Shown here in pieces: positions 7,886 through 15,544 of a DNA stretch of 42,463 bases. Origin of the DNA: JAFARZ01 sp035651595 (GTDB lineage Bacteria > Actinomycetota > Actinomycetes > Streptosporangiales > Streptosporangiaceae); assembly GCA_035651595.1 (NCBI GenBank), contig DASRFJ010000212.1, positions 1-42,463 of the forward strand. Reading direction: 5' to 3'. How positions within the stretch are numbered: the stretch's first letter is position 1; every line of letters begins with the position of its first letter. The notes below the pieces were generated by a model. The model saw only the letters and a program-made list of their open reading frames with translations, was not told where the DNA came from and did no database searches. The translations under genes and the position numbers were made by a program.

Positions 7886-8308
7886 ATGGCGGAATGGTGG
7901 TCGATCGAGGTATTCGACGCGTCCGAGGTGCCGGCCCGGCGCTGGAAAGACGCCCATGAGGACGCGCTCACCGAGGCCGCGATCACCCATGGCGCGCTGT
8001 ACTGGGAATGGTCCCTGACCAGGTACGGCGTCATCTTCGAGGTCTGCTTCAGCGCCGAAGAGCAGTGGGCCGCGTTCCGCGCACTGCCCGCGGTCAGCGC
8101 GGCGCTCGACGACGCCCCGGACCCGGTCAACGGGCTGATCATCTACCGCGGTCGGGGCGGTGCCGCCGGGGCGCGTCACCCGCGCAAGCCCAAGCCGGCG
8201 CCCAGCGCGAGCGCGATGGAGCTGCCCGAGCCGGAGATAGAAGAGATAGTCAAGCTCGTGCTGAGCAAGCCGCCCGAGCATCCGTACCAGTTCCCGGCCC
8301 AAGGGTGA
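7886..8308 (+). CDS. conserved-looking hypothetical protein
   Basis: A 140-residue protein I do not recognise. The first 90 residues look like a compact alpha/beta fold (MAEWWSIEVFDASEVPARRW, then ALYWEWSLTRYGVIFEVCF), possibly ferredoxin-like. A Pro/Arg-rich linker (ARHPRKPKPAPSAS) leads to a C-terminal acidic helix (PEPEIEEIVKLVLSKP). There is no signal peptide or membrane segment. I start it at ATG 7886, which has GGGGACAGG just upstream, rather than the GTG at 7871. It is divergent from cobS and is followed 31 bp later by the DUF5998 gene. Confidence 0.7.
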   Translation: MAEWWSIEVFDASEVPARRWKDAHEDALTEAAITHGALYWEWSLTRYGVIFEVCFSAEEQWAAFRALPAVSAALDDAPDPVNGLIIYRGRGGAAGARHPRKPKPAPSASAMELPEPEIEEIVKLVLSKPPEHPYQFPAQG

Positions 8309-8339
8309 AGCATCCCGCCTGACAGTGCAGGATGGAGGC

Positions 8340-8924
8340 ATGAGGGAAACGCGAGTCACGACCGATGGCCTCCGGGCCGCGATCGAGCGCAGCGGTTATT
8401 ACCCCGGCCTTATCACCGACGCGGTGACCTCCGCGCTGGGGGAGGAACCGGTCACCGCGTTCGTCGTGCACCACGACGCGATCTTCGATCAGGGCATGGA
8501 GGTGCGCCGGCACATGACCGTGCTCGCGCTGACTCCCACCAGGTTGGTCTTCTCGCACACCGACGAGCACCCGCCCGAGGAGGCCGACGATCGCACCCGC
8601 GCGGAAACCAGCACGGAGGCGATCAGGTTCGGCAAGGTGGCGTCCGTCGCGCTGACCCGCGTGGTTTCTGACCCGGCCTCCTACGTGCCCGGCGTCAGCA
8701 TGCCGACCGAACTCATGCTGACCATCGGCTGGAACGTGCTCTCGCACGTTGAACTCGAGCCGGCCCACTGCGGCGACGAGAACTGCGAAGCCGACCACGG
8801 CTATGTCGGGACGATCACCGCGGACGACTTCTCGCTGCGGGTGAGCGAGGCGGCTGACGGCCCCGACGCGGTCCGGCAGGTACTCGAGTTCGCGCGGGCC
8901 CTCACTGACGCTACCGCGTCGTAA
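8340..8924 (+). CDS. DUF5998 family protein
   Basis: A 194-residue cytoplasmic protein of an actinobacterial family of unknown function. Conserved parts are the N-terminal TTDGLRAAIERSGYYPGLI, VRRHMTVLALTPTRLVFSHT in the middle, and ELEPAHCGDENCEADHGY, whose two Cys and His residues could bind a metal, followed by LSLRVSEAADG. The ATG at 8340 gives the N-terminal length I recall for Streptomyces relatives; the GTG at 8325 adds five residues. It is the first of three same-strand genes (DUF5998, phosphodiesterase, sulfurtransferase), an order also seen in streptomycetes. Confidence 0.85.
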   Translation: MRETRVTTDGLRAAIERSGYYPGLITDAVTSALGEEPVTAFVVHHDAIFDQGMEVRRHMTVLALTPTRLVFSHTDEHPPEEADDRTRAETSTEAIRFGKVASVALTRVVSDPASYVPGVSMPTELMLTIGWNVLSHVELEPAHCGDENCEADHGYVGTITADDFSLRVSEAADGPDAVRQVLEFARALTDATAS

Positions 8925-8974
8925 CGTCACTAGACTAAGGGCTCCGTTTGCGCACCCACGAGTAGAGGACCCGT

Positions 8975-10114
8975 ATGACGCTGGAGCCGAGACAGAATCC
9001 GATCGTGCCGTCGTATGGGGCCGCCGCTCTTGCGGACCTGTCCGCGTCTGTCGCCGCTTCTGTAGGAATACCCGGATATCAGAACGTCCTAGGCTTCGCG
9101 CCCAGCAGACGCGCGTGCGTGCTGGTGGTTGACGGACTCGGGTGGGAGCAGCTCAGGGATCATCCGGCCGCCGCGCCGTTCCTGTCCGAGCTGGCCAGCA
9201 GCGCGCGGCCGATCACCGCCGGATTCCCGTCCACGACGGTGACCAGCCTGGCGTCGCTGTGCACCGGCGTCCCGCCCGGCCAGCACGGCATGCTCGGCTA
9301 CCAGGTCCTCGAGCCGGGGGAGGGGCGGCTGCTCAACGGGCTGCGCTGGGACTCGCGGGTGGATCCGCGGACCTGGCAGCCCCGGCGGACCGTCTACCAG
9401 CGGGCCGCTGACGCGGGTATCGCCGCGTTCCATATCGCCCAGGGCTCGTTCCGCGGCACCGGACTGACGAAGGCCCTCATGCGCGGCGCCGAGTATCTCG
9501 CGGCGGACAGCATGGGCGCGCTCGCCGCCCGCGCCGCGGACGCCCTCGCGGACAATCCCCGCGTGTTCCTGATGGTCTACCACGGTGACCTGGACGGCAC
9601 CGGGCACGTGTTCGGGGTGGGTTCGGACGCGTGGCGCAACCAGCTCGCGCACGTGGACAGGCTCGCCGAGCACCTGGCCGGCGGACTGCCGCCCGGCTGT
9701 CCGCTGTACGTCACGGCGGATCACGGCATGGTCGACGTCGGCGCGGACGACCGGATCGACGTCGACGCCGTGCCGCAACTGCGGGCAGGCGTGGCGCTGC
9801 TCGGCGGCGAGCCGCGCGCCAGGCACGTGTACGCCCGTCCTGGTGCGGCCGCCGACGTGCTCGCGGCGTGGCGCGAGGTGCTGGGGGACCGCGCCTGGAT
9901 ACTCTCGCGCGACGAGGCGATCAAGGAGGGGTGGTTCGGTCCGGTGGACGGGAAACTCGCGGAGCGGATCGGCGACGTCGTCGCCGCGCCTGCCGGGACG
10001 ACCGCGATCGTCGCGACGCACGCCGAGCCGCGTGAATCCGCGCTGTTCGGCATGCACGGGTCGCTCACGCCGTCCGAGCAGCTCGTGCCCGGCCTGGTGT
10101 TCGCCGCCGCATGA
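8975..10114 (+). CDS. alkaline-phosphatase-superfamily nucleotide pyrophosphatase/phosphodiesterase
   Basis: A 379-residue metal-dependent phosphodiesterase of the type I phosphodiesterase/nucleotide pyrophosphatase group. CVLVVDGLGWEQL gives the first metal Asp. GFPSTTVTSLASLCTG holds the nucleophilic Thr. MVYHGDLDGTGHVFG carries further metal ligands, YVTADHGMVDV the D-H pair, and FGMHGSLTP the last His. There is no signal peptide, so it acts inside the cell; the substrate is unknown. The ATG at 8975 has GAGG six bases upstream. Its stop overlaps the start of the sulfurtransferase by ATGA, so the two are translationally coupled. Confidence 0.88.
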   Translation: MTLEPRQNPIVPSYGAAALADLSASVAASVGIPGYQNVLGFAPSRRACVLVVDGLGWEQLRDHPAAAPFLSELASSARPITAGFPSTTVTSLASLCTGVPPGQHGMLGYQVLEPGEGRLLNGLRWDSRVDPRTWQPRRTVYQRAADAGIAAFHIAQGSFRGTGLTKALMRGAEYLAADSMGALAARAADALADNPRVFLMVYHGDLDGTGHVFGVGSDAWRNQLAHVDRLAEHLAGGLPPGCPLYVTADHGMVDVGADDRIDVDAVPQLRAGVALLGGEPRARHVYARPGAAADVLAAWREVLGDRAWILSRDEAIKEGWFGPVDGKLAERIGDVVAAPAGTTAIVATHAEPRESALFGMHGSLTPSEQLVPGLVFAAA

Positions 10115-11007
10115 GTTCGTACCTGATCAGTGCCGTTGAGCTGGGTGATTCGCTCTCGTCGGCGCTGGTGCTCGACGCGCGGTGGCGGCTGGCTGGGCCA
10201 CCCGGTGTCGACGACTACCGGGCCGGGCACATCCCTGGCGCGGTGTACCTGGACCTGGACCGTGACTTGTCTGCTCCGCCGGGCCCCGGCCGGCATCCGT
10301 TGCCGTCTTCGTTGGCATTCCAGGCGTCGATGCGCTTGGCTGGGGTTAGCTCCGGCGTCCCGGTCGTGGTGTACGACGACGGCGACGCGCTGCCGGCCGC
10401 GCGGGCCTGGTGGCTGCTGCGGTACTTCGGCCACTCGCACGTGCGCGTGCTCGATGGCGGCTTCCCCGCGTGGCAGCGCGCCGGCCTGCCGATCTCGGTG
10501 GCTGTGCCCTCGGTTCCTGTCGGGGATTTCACCGCCCGGCCCGGCGGCATGCCGCTACTCGACGCCGACGCGGCCGCCGAGCTCGCGTCTGGCGACGGCG
10601 TGCTGATCGACGTGCGCACGGGTGAGCGCTACCGCGGCGAGACCGAGCCCATCGACCCGGTCGCCGGCCACATCCCCGGCGCGGTCAACCTCCCTATTTC
10701 CGAGACCGCCAATGGCGACGGCACCTTCCGTTCCGCTGACGAGCTAGCCGAGACCTTCGCCGCGCTAGGCGTGTCGCATGCCGGCGTTGGTGGGCCGCAT
10801 ACCGGCGTGGGCGTGCCGCATGCCGGCGTCGGCGTGCCGCATGCCGGCGTCGGCGCGTACTGCGGCTCGGGCGTGACCGCCGCCCGAGGCGTCCTCGCCC
10901 TGGCGATCGCCGGCATCCCCGCCGCGCTCTACGTCGGCTCCTGGTCCGACTGGATCAGCGACCCCACCCGCCCCATAGCCACCGATACCGACACCGCAGG
11001 ACGGTGA
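10111..11007 (+). CDS. sseA: sulfurtransferase with two rhodanese domains and an in-frame repeat insertion
   Basis: A 298-residue thiosulfate/mercaptopyruvate-type sulfurtransferase. The N-terminal rhodanese domain (about 1-120) lacks an active Cys. The C-terminal one has VLIDVRTGERYRGE, AGHIPGAVNLP and the active loop AYCGSGVTA with the persulfide-forming Cys at residue 251. Directly before this loop are four copies of a 7-residue unit ([V/G][S/P]H[A/T]GVG, residues 221-248) in place of the short connecting turn seen in relatives. The frame is intact, so it is probably expressed, but the loop before the catalytic Cys is enlarged. It overlaps the phosphodiesterase stop by 4 bp. The symbol is by family only. 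Confidence 0.88.
   Translation: MSSYLISAVELGDSLSSALVLDARWRLAGPPGVDDYRAGHIPGAVYLDLDRDLSAPPGPGRHPLPSSLAFQASMRLAGVSSGVPVVVYDDGDALPAARAWWLLRYFGHSHVRVLDGGFPAWQRAGLPISVAVPSVPVGDFTARPGGMPLLDADAAAELASGDGVLIDVRTGERYRGETEPIDPVAGHIPGAVNLPISETANGDGTFRSADELAETFAALGVSHAGVGGPHTGVGVPHAGVGVPHAGVGAYCGSGVTAARGVLALAIAGIPAALYVGSWSDWISDPTRPIATDTDTAGR
10771..10854 (+). repeat. 4 x 21-bp coding tandem repeat next to the rhodanese active site
   Basis: Units at 10771-10791, 10792-10812, 10813-10833 and 10834-10854; the last two are identical, the first two slightly diverged. Each encodes seven residues ending HAGVG or HTGVG. The array ends six bases before the catalytic Cys codon at 10861-10863. Confidence 0.92.
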
Positions 11008-11083
11008 CGGCGGGGGCTGGTGACCGCTGGGGCCCGGTGACCGCGGGGGCTGGTGACCGCTGGGCCTGGTGACCGCGGGGCTG
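11003..11083. repeat. approximately 16-bp tandem repeat after the sulfurtransferase stop
   Basis: Five imperfect units of 15-17 bp, each starting GGTGACCGC (first unit GGTGACGGC), run from the stop codon to about 11083. They alternate between CGGGGGCT and CTGGGGCC endings. The array leads straight into the flank of the 82-bp palindrome copy at 11135. Confidence 0.8.
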
Positions 11084-11134
11084 GCGTGCCGCACGTGGCT
11101 GCCGGTGCCGGGGCGCATCGGCGACTCTGGCATC
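11080..11134. repeat. 55-bp left flank shared with the palindrome copy at 38408
   Basis: This stretch and 38353-38407 are both exactly 55 bp from a common GCTGGCGTGC to the palindrome's first base, and both end GCATC or GGCATC before AATGTGG. I count roughly two thirds identical positions. The repeated unit is therefore larger than the palindrome alone. Confidence 0.6.
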
Positions 11135-11216
11135 AATGTGGAAGATTGGCCCTTCGTGGAAGATTAATCCTCGTATTCGGGGGTCAGATCACCACGAAGG
11201 GGCAATCCGCCACGTT
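11135..11216. repeat. 82-bp palindromic intergenic element, copy A
   Basis: Starts AATGTGGAAGATTGG and ends AATCCGCCACGTT. The outer arms (CCCTTCGTGG against CCACGAAGGGG) and an inner arm pair along the whole length. It aligns without gaps to the copies at 31451, 38408 and the reverse complement of 22818. It lies between the sulfurtransferase and the convergent J-domain gene. Confidence 0.85.
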
Positions 11217-11236
11217 GTTCTAGCTCTGGTGGCGGG

Positions 11237-11767
11237 TTAGTTGCATGCATGCGGTCCCAGGTCGTAACGGGTGGTGCGGATGAGCCAGGTGAGGCATCCG
11301 ACCGCCACGGCGAGCGTCGCGGGCTGCCAGCCTGCTACCGCGGCACACCCCAAGGACACCCCGGCGGCCAAGCCCACTCGCATCAATAGTCGCATTGGCC
11401 GCCCAGACCACAATCGCCCCGCGAGGTGCCGGGCGGCGGAAGTGGCCGCGAGGCTTCGCGGAGCGCGGCTGGCCGCGAGCCCGGCCGCGAGCCCGGCCGC
11501 GCGGGCGGCGAGTGAGCGGCGGGCGAATCGATGGGGCGCGGGGGTGCTGGGGTCGGTCAGGTCGGCGCGGGCCTCGCCGCGGCCGAACGCGGTGCGGAGG
11601 GTGGCGTAGGCGGCGGCCGCGGCGGCGAACCGGGGCGGGTCGCCGCCGTCGGGGAGGTCTGGATGGGTAGCCGCGGCGATCCGGCGCCAAGCCGCGCGGA
11701 CCTCGTCGTCGGTCAGATCCGCCATGGCGGGGAGCCCGAGGACGGCAAACGGATCGTGACCAGTCAT
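11237..11767 (-). CDS. J-domain protein with C-terminal membrane segments
   Basis: A 176-residue protein. The N-terminal J domain (about 4-68) has DPFAVLGLPAMADLTDDEVR, the HPD motif in ATHPDLPDGG and a following helix ending YATLRTAFG. A basic Ala/Arg-rich linker (about 75-115) contains near-repeats of LAAGLAA. Two hydrophobic stretches near the C-terminus (VGLAAGVSLGCAAVAGW and LAVAVGCLTWLI) suggest a membrane anchor, so it would present a J domain to DnaK at the membrane. The HPD tripeptide needed to stimulate DnaK is intact. It is divergent from pit with a 149-bp gap. Confidence 0.82.
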   Translation of the reverse strand: MTGHDPFAVLGLPAMADLTDDEVRAAWRRIAAATHPDLPDGGDPPRFAAAAAAYATLRTAFGRGEARADLTDPSTPAPHRFARRSLAARAAGLAAGLAASRAPRSLAATSAARHLAGRLWSGRPMRLLMRVGLAAGVSLGCAAVAGWQPATLAVAVGCLTWLIRTTRYDLGPHACN

Positions 11768-11916
11768 ATGCAGTACGTTATCCGTGCGAGGTGGGGCGCC
11801 CTATCGGGGGTCGAACGTGTGTAGCAGGCAAATTTCACATGACCAGAAAGTGAACACTGTCTTGACGTTTTTGCACGTATATCGACTTCAGGAACATCCG
11901 TAGGGACGCTGATCAC

Positions 11917-13065
11917 GTGAGCAACGACGTTGTGCTGGCCCTGGTGGTCATTACCGCCTTGGGGTTCGACTTCACGAATGGCTTCCACGACACGGGCAAC
12001 GCGATGGCGACCTCGATCGCGACCGGCGCGCTGCCGCCGCGGATCGCGGTGGCGCTGTCCGGGGCACTCAATCTCGTGGGCGCATTCCTGTCGCTCGCCG
12101 TTGCCGCGACCATCGCAAGCGGTCTGGTGAACACGAAGCTCGTGACACTGACCGTGGTCGCGGCCGGGCTGGCAGGGGGGATCATCTGGAACCTGCTGAC
12201 GTGGCTGTTCGGCATCCCGTCGAGTTCGTCGCACGCCCTCATCGGTGGTGTGATCGGCTCGACGATGGCGGCGGCGGGCGGCAGCTCGATCAAATGGCAT
12301 GGCCTGATCTCCAAGGTCATCATCCCGGCGGGCCTGTCGCCGGTCATCGCGGCCCTCATCGCGGCGGCCGGCACCTGGATGCTTTACCGGATCAGCCGGA
12401 GTCTCACCGATGGCGCCCGGCGGCACGGGTTCCGCGTCGGCCAGATCGGCTCGGCGTGCATGGTGTCGCTGGCGCATGGCACCAATGACGCGCAGAAGAC
12501 GATGGGTGTGATCACCCTGGCGCTGATCGCCAACGGGAGCCAGAAGGCCGGTTCGAACGCGCCGTTCTGGGTCATCTTGTCCTGTGCTCTCGCTATCAGC
12601 ATCGGCACCTATGTCGGCGGCTGGCGGGTCATCCGCACGCTCGGCAAGGGGCTGGTGGAGATCGAGTCGCCGCAGGGCATGGCCGCTGAGTCCTCGTCGG
12701 CCGCGGTGATCCTGCTGTCGAGCAGCTTCGGATATTCGCTGTCGACCACGCACGTGGCGACCGGGTCGATCATCGGCACCGGGCTGGGCAAGAAGGGGGC
12801 CGAGGTCCGCTGGAGCGTGGCGGGCCGGATGGCCACGGCGTGGCTCTTCACGTTGCCGGCCGCCGCGGTGGTGGGGGCCGGCGCGTACGCGCTGGCGCAC
12901 GGCATCGGCGGCACCGCGGGCGTGGTGATCGACCTGATCATCCTGCTCGTGGTCGTCGCGGCGATCTACTGGCGGTCCCGTGCCAGCAAGGTGGATCACA
13001 ACAACGTGAACGACTCCTGGAGCGAACGGCCCGAGCAGTCCGTACCCGAGCCGGCAGCGGCCTGA
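11917..13065 (+). CDS. pit: low-affinity inorganic phosphate transporter, PiT family
   Basis: A 382-residue membrane transporter for metal-phosphate/H+ symport. It shows the PiT internal duplication: GFDFTNGFHDTGNAMATSIA near the N-terminus and LAHGTNDAQKTMGVITLAL in the second half. SSSHALIGGVIGS and STTHVATGSIIGTG are the matching second repeats of each half. About ten hydrophobic helices are visible. The start is GTG at 11917. A TTGACG at 11862-11867 may be part of its promoter, but I find no good -10 box at normal distance. It is followed after 19 bp by a small membrane gene and then DUF3349, the order known for mycobacterial pitA (Rv0545c-Rv0544c-Rv0543c). Confidence 0.93.
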   Translation: MSNDVVLALVVITALGFDFTNGFHDTGNAMATSIATGALPPRIAVALSGALNLVGAFLSLAVAATIASGLVNTKLVTLTVVAAGLAGGIIWNLLTWLFGIPSSSSHALIGGVIGSTMAAAGGSSIKWHGLISKVIIPAGLSPVIAALIAAAGTWMLYRISRSLTDGARRHGFRVGQIGSACMVSLAHGTNDAQKTMGVITLALIANGSQKAGSNAPFWVILSCALAISIGTYVGGWRVIRTLGKGLVEIESPQGMAAESSSAAVILLSSSFGYSLSTTHVATGSIIGTGLGKKGAEVRWSVAGRMATAWLFTLPAAAVVGAGAYALAHGIGGTAGVVIDLIILLVVVAAIYWRSRASKVDHNNVNDSWSERPEQSVPEPAAA

Positions 13066-13084
13066 GCGACTGGAGAGATCTGAC

Positions 13085-13366
13085 GTGTCCTGGATCAACT
13101 ACACCGCGATCTGGAAGATCGTCGTCTTCGGCCTGCTGGCCGGCGCGGGCCTCCCGGCGATATTCGCCGGCGGCTTGTTCGCTCTCTCCCGGGGCCCTAA
13201 GGTCCAGACGGCGGGTGCGGACGCGGATTCCGACGCGCTGGTCGGCGGCAGCATGGCCGGTATGATCATCGCCGCGATCTGCTTCCTCATCGTGCTGGCC
13301 GCCATCGGCTGGGGCATCTACGAGGTGTACCAGATCGGCCACCCGGCCGCGCCCAAGGTGAAGTAG
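13085..13366 (+). CDS. small membrane protein of the pit operon
   Basis: A 93-residue protein with two hydrophobic helices, IVVFGLLAGAGLPAIFAGGLF (about residues 9-29, here quoted as two parts: IVVFGLLAGAG and LPAIFAGGLF) and MIIAAICFLIVLAAIGWGIY (about 58-77), joined by a polar linker. The GTG start at 13085 follows GGAGAG. It has no recognisable catalytic motif. Its place between the PiT transporter and DUF3349 matches Rv0544c in M. tuberculosis, so an accessory role in phosphate uptake is a reasonable guess only. Confidence 0.8.
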   Translation: MSWINYTAIWKIVVFGLLAGAGLPAIFAGGLFALSRGPKVQTAGADADSDALVGGSMAGMIIAAICFLIVLAAIGWGIYEVYQIGHPAAPKVK

Positions 13367-13382
13367 CGAGAGGCGGGAGAAC

Positions 13383-13676
13383 ATGGCACTGCCATCGGTC
13401 ATTGGCGCGATCATCGGCTGGCTTCGGGCCGGCTACCCCGAGGGCGTACCGGACGTCGACTACATTCCGCTGTTCGCGCTGCTGGGCAGCCAGCTCACCG
13501 ACGACGAGGTGCACGCGATCGCGGATGAGCTGGCGACCGAGAGCAAGCCCGAGTCCGCCGAGGCCATCCGGCGCGCGATCGCCGAAGTCGCCCATATAAA
13601 GCCCCAGGATTCGGACGTCGCCCGGGTCCGGGCCAGGCTAGCCGCCGGCGGCTGGCCGCTCGCCAGACCCGAGTGA
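13383..13676 (+). CDS. DUF3349 domain protein
   Basis: A 97-residue cytoplasmic helical protein of the DUF3349 family (Rv0543c type): VIGAIIGWLRAGYPEGVP, VDYIPLFALLG and LTDDEVHAIADEL are the conserved parts. The function is unknown. GAGAGGCGGGAGAAC before ATG 13383 gives a good ribosome site. It ends the pit operon; its last 39 bp overlap the 3' end of the convergent ATPase gene. Confidence 0.88.
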   Translation: MALPSVIGAIIGWLRAGYPEGVPDVDYIPLFALLGSQLTDDEVHAIADELATESKPESAEAIRRAIAEVAHIKPQDSDVARVRARLAAGGWPLARPE

Positions 13677-15544
13677 CGGACGGGGCGGGAAGGCCTCGTC
13701 GAGCAGCGGACGCACGTCCGGGAGAGCGGTCTCCCGGGCGTGCGTCCGCTGTGCCGGGACGGCCGCGACGGCTAGCCCCTCGACCGGCAGCGCGACCGGC
13801 AGCGCGGCCTGCTTCGCGACCAGGCGCTTGACCTGAACGTAGGTAACCCCGCCCCGGTAGATATAGGCCGCCTGACCCACATCGAGCTGGCGGACCAGGT
13901 CCGGGTCGACCACCGGCACGCCGCGAACCCGCGACGAGCCGGTCCGGTCCCAGCGCGGAGGTGCGGTGCCGGTCAGCGACCGCGCGGTGTCCAGCAGCCG
14001 CCGCGACCCGGCCAGCTCCGACACCGGCTCGGGCCGGGGCGTGCGCAGCAGCCAGATGCCGCCGTCCGCGGTGGTCGCGATCCGGTACCGCTCGTCATCG
14101 TCCGTCGCGAGTCCTTCCCAGGACTGCGCCGTCACCTGCACCGCCAGGCCCAGCGACCGGGCTCGCTCGTACAGCTGCCAGATCGGCAGCCGCCGCGATA
14201 CCGCGCTGAACTCGTCCACCGCCAGCAGGATCTCCCGTCCCGGATGCGCCACCGCGAAGCTGGCCAGCAGGTCGACGAGCGCCCGTGCCTGAGCCTCGGC
14301 GACCGACGGCTCCGCGGTGCCCTCGAGAACGCAGTACCAGGCGTCCGCGTCCGCGAAGCCGCCGGGACCGTCGAACCCGGTACCCAGCCGGCGCCACAGC
14401 GTGCGGAACCGGAGCGCGGCATCCGCGATGTGCCGCGCGCCTTCGGGCACCGTGCCGTGGACACGAGTCAGCCAGTCCGCGTCGAGCCTGGCCAGGAAGT
14501 CGGCCGCGTCGGCCGGCGGTCCGCACGGCGCCCGCACCGCGAGCGACACGATCGCCTCAAGCACGTCGTGGTAGTACGCCGCGGCCCCGCCGCCGTGCTC
14601 GACCAGGTCGAGCAGCGTGGTGGTGAGGCGGTCCGGCGGCAGGTCCCACAGCGACAGCGCCGCCTCGTCCGGCCAGATCGCGGTGGACCTGGCGCCTGCA
14701 TCGCGCACCACCCGCCGGACCCGGTCCGCGACCTTGCGCGCGCTCGCGCCGCCTTTGCAGTCGATGACCACCAGCAGCGGATGTGTGCGCCGCCGCAGGC
14801 CCGTCGCCATGAACCCGGCCCACAGCCGGAGCAGCAACGTGGTCTTCCCGGTTCCGGTCGTGCCGATCACCACCTGGTGCGAGCGGAGCCGGTCGTACGG
14901 GACGACGGCCACCGGATGCCACGGGTGCCTGACGGCACGGATCGTGGCGCCGGTTACCACCGCGTCGTCGCGGGTGAGCAGCGCGATCGCGCCCGGCGCG
15001 GCGATGCGAGCCCGCGCGGAGCGCACCTGCCGGCGCCACTGCCGCAGGTCGAACGCGACCGGGCTGCCGGGGGAGCGGCCGGCCGCACCGGTCTCCATCG
15101 CGCCGAGCACGCGGGCCCATACCAGTCCGCCGGCCGCCAGCCCAGCGGGATCGCGATCGGCGCGACGGTGATCGCGGCGGCGGCCAGCTGCCCGTGCCCG
15201 GCCAGCTGCCACATGGCGCGCCAGGCGCGGTACGGTGCCGTCACCGCACGCTGCCAGGCCGGCCAGCTGGTCGTCCCGGTGTTCATCTCCGGCGGCAGGC
15301 CGCCCATCCTGGCGGCGATGGCGATCAGCCACGCGGCCACCATCGGCACGCACCATGCCGCGGCGCCGTACAGCCGGCGCGGCGGCAGCCCGCGAAGCCA
15401 CCCCGCGGTCAGCGCGGCGGCGGCGACCAGCGTCACTGGCGCGAAGGAGACCGCGAACGCCAGCAGGAACGCGACGCGCAGCGCCCCGCCCAGCCACCGG
15501 TAGCCGCGACGGCGGTCGCGGCGGTTCCGCCGGTCCCCGCTCAC
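13638..15544 (-). pseudogene. frameshifted ATP-binding coupling-type protein (FtsK/TraG-like)
   Basis: About 636 residues if the frame is restored. From 15544 one frame encodes MSGDRRNRRDRRRGYRW, two hydrophobic segments and TVAPIAIPLGW; near 15140 the sensible frame jumps, continuing LAAGGLVWARVLGAMETGAAG to the end. One extra base after CTGGGC on the coding strand would join them. The ATPase has Walker A VIGTTGTGKTTLLLRLW, Walker B in ILLAVDEFSAVSRRL and an AQSWEGLA sensor-like segment. This family pairs with replication-relaxation proteins on actinobacterial elements. The cause is either true inactivation, a sequencing error or a programmed shift. The start overlaps the upstream gene's stop (15541-15544). 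Confidence 0.75.

Noticed and set aside
10771..11083. Possible CRISPR array
   Set aside because: The units are contiguous without spacers and the first set is coding; these are tandem repeats.
11830..11880. PHO-box-like direct repeats before pit
   Set aside because: On the minus strand GTTCACTTTCT and GGTCATGTGAA resemble the repeat type only loosely; not enough to call a PhoP site.
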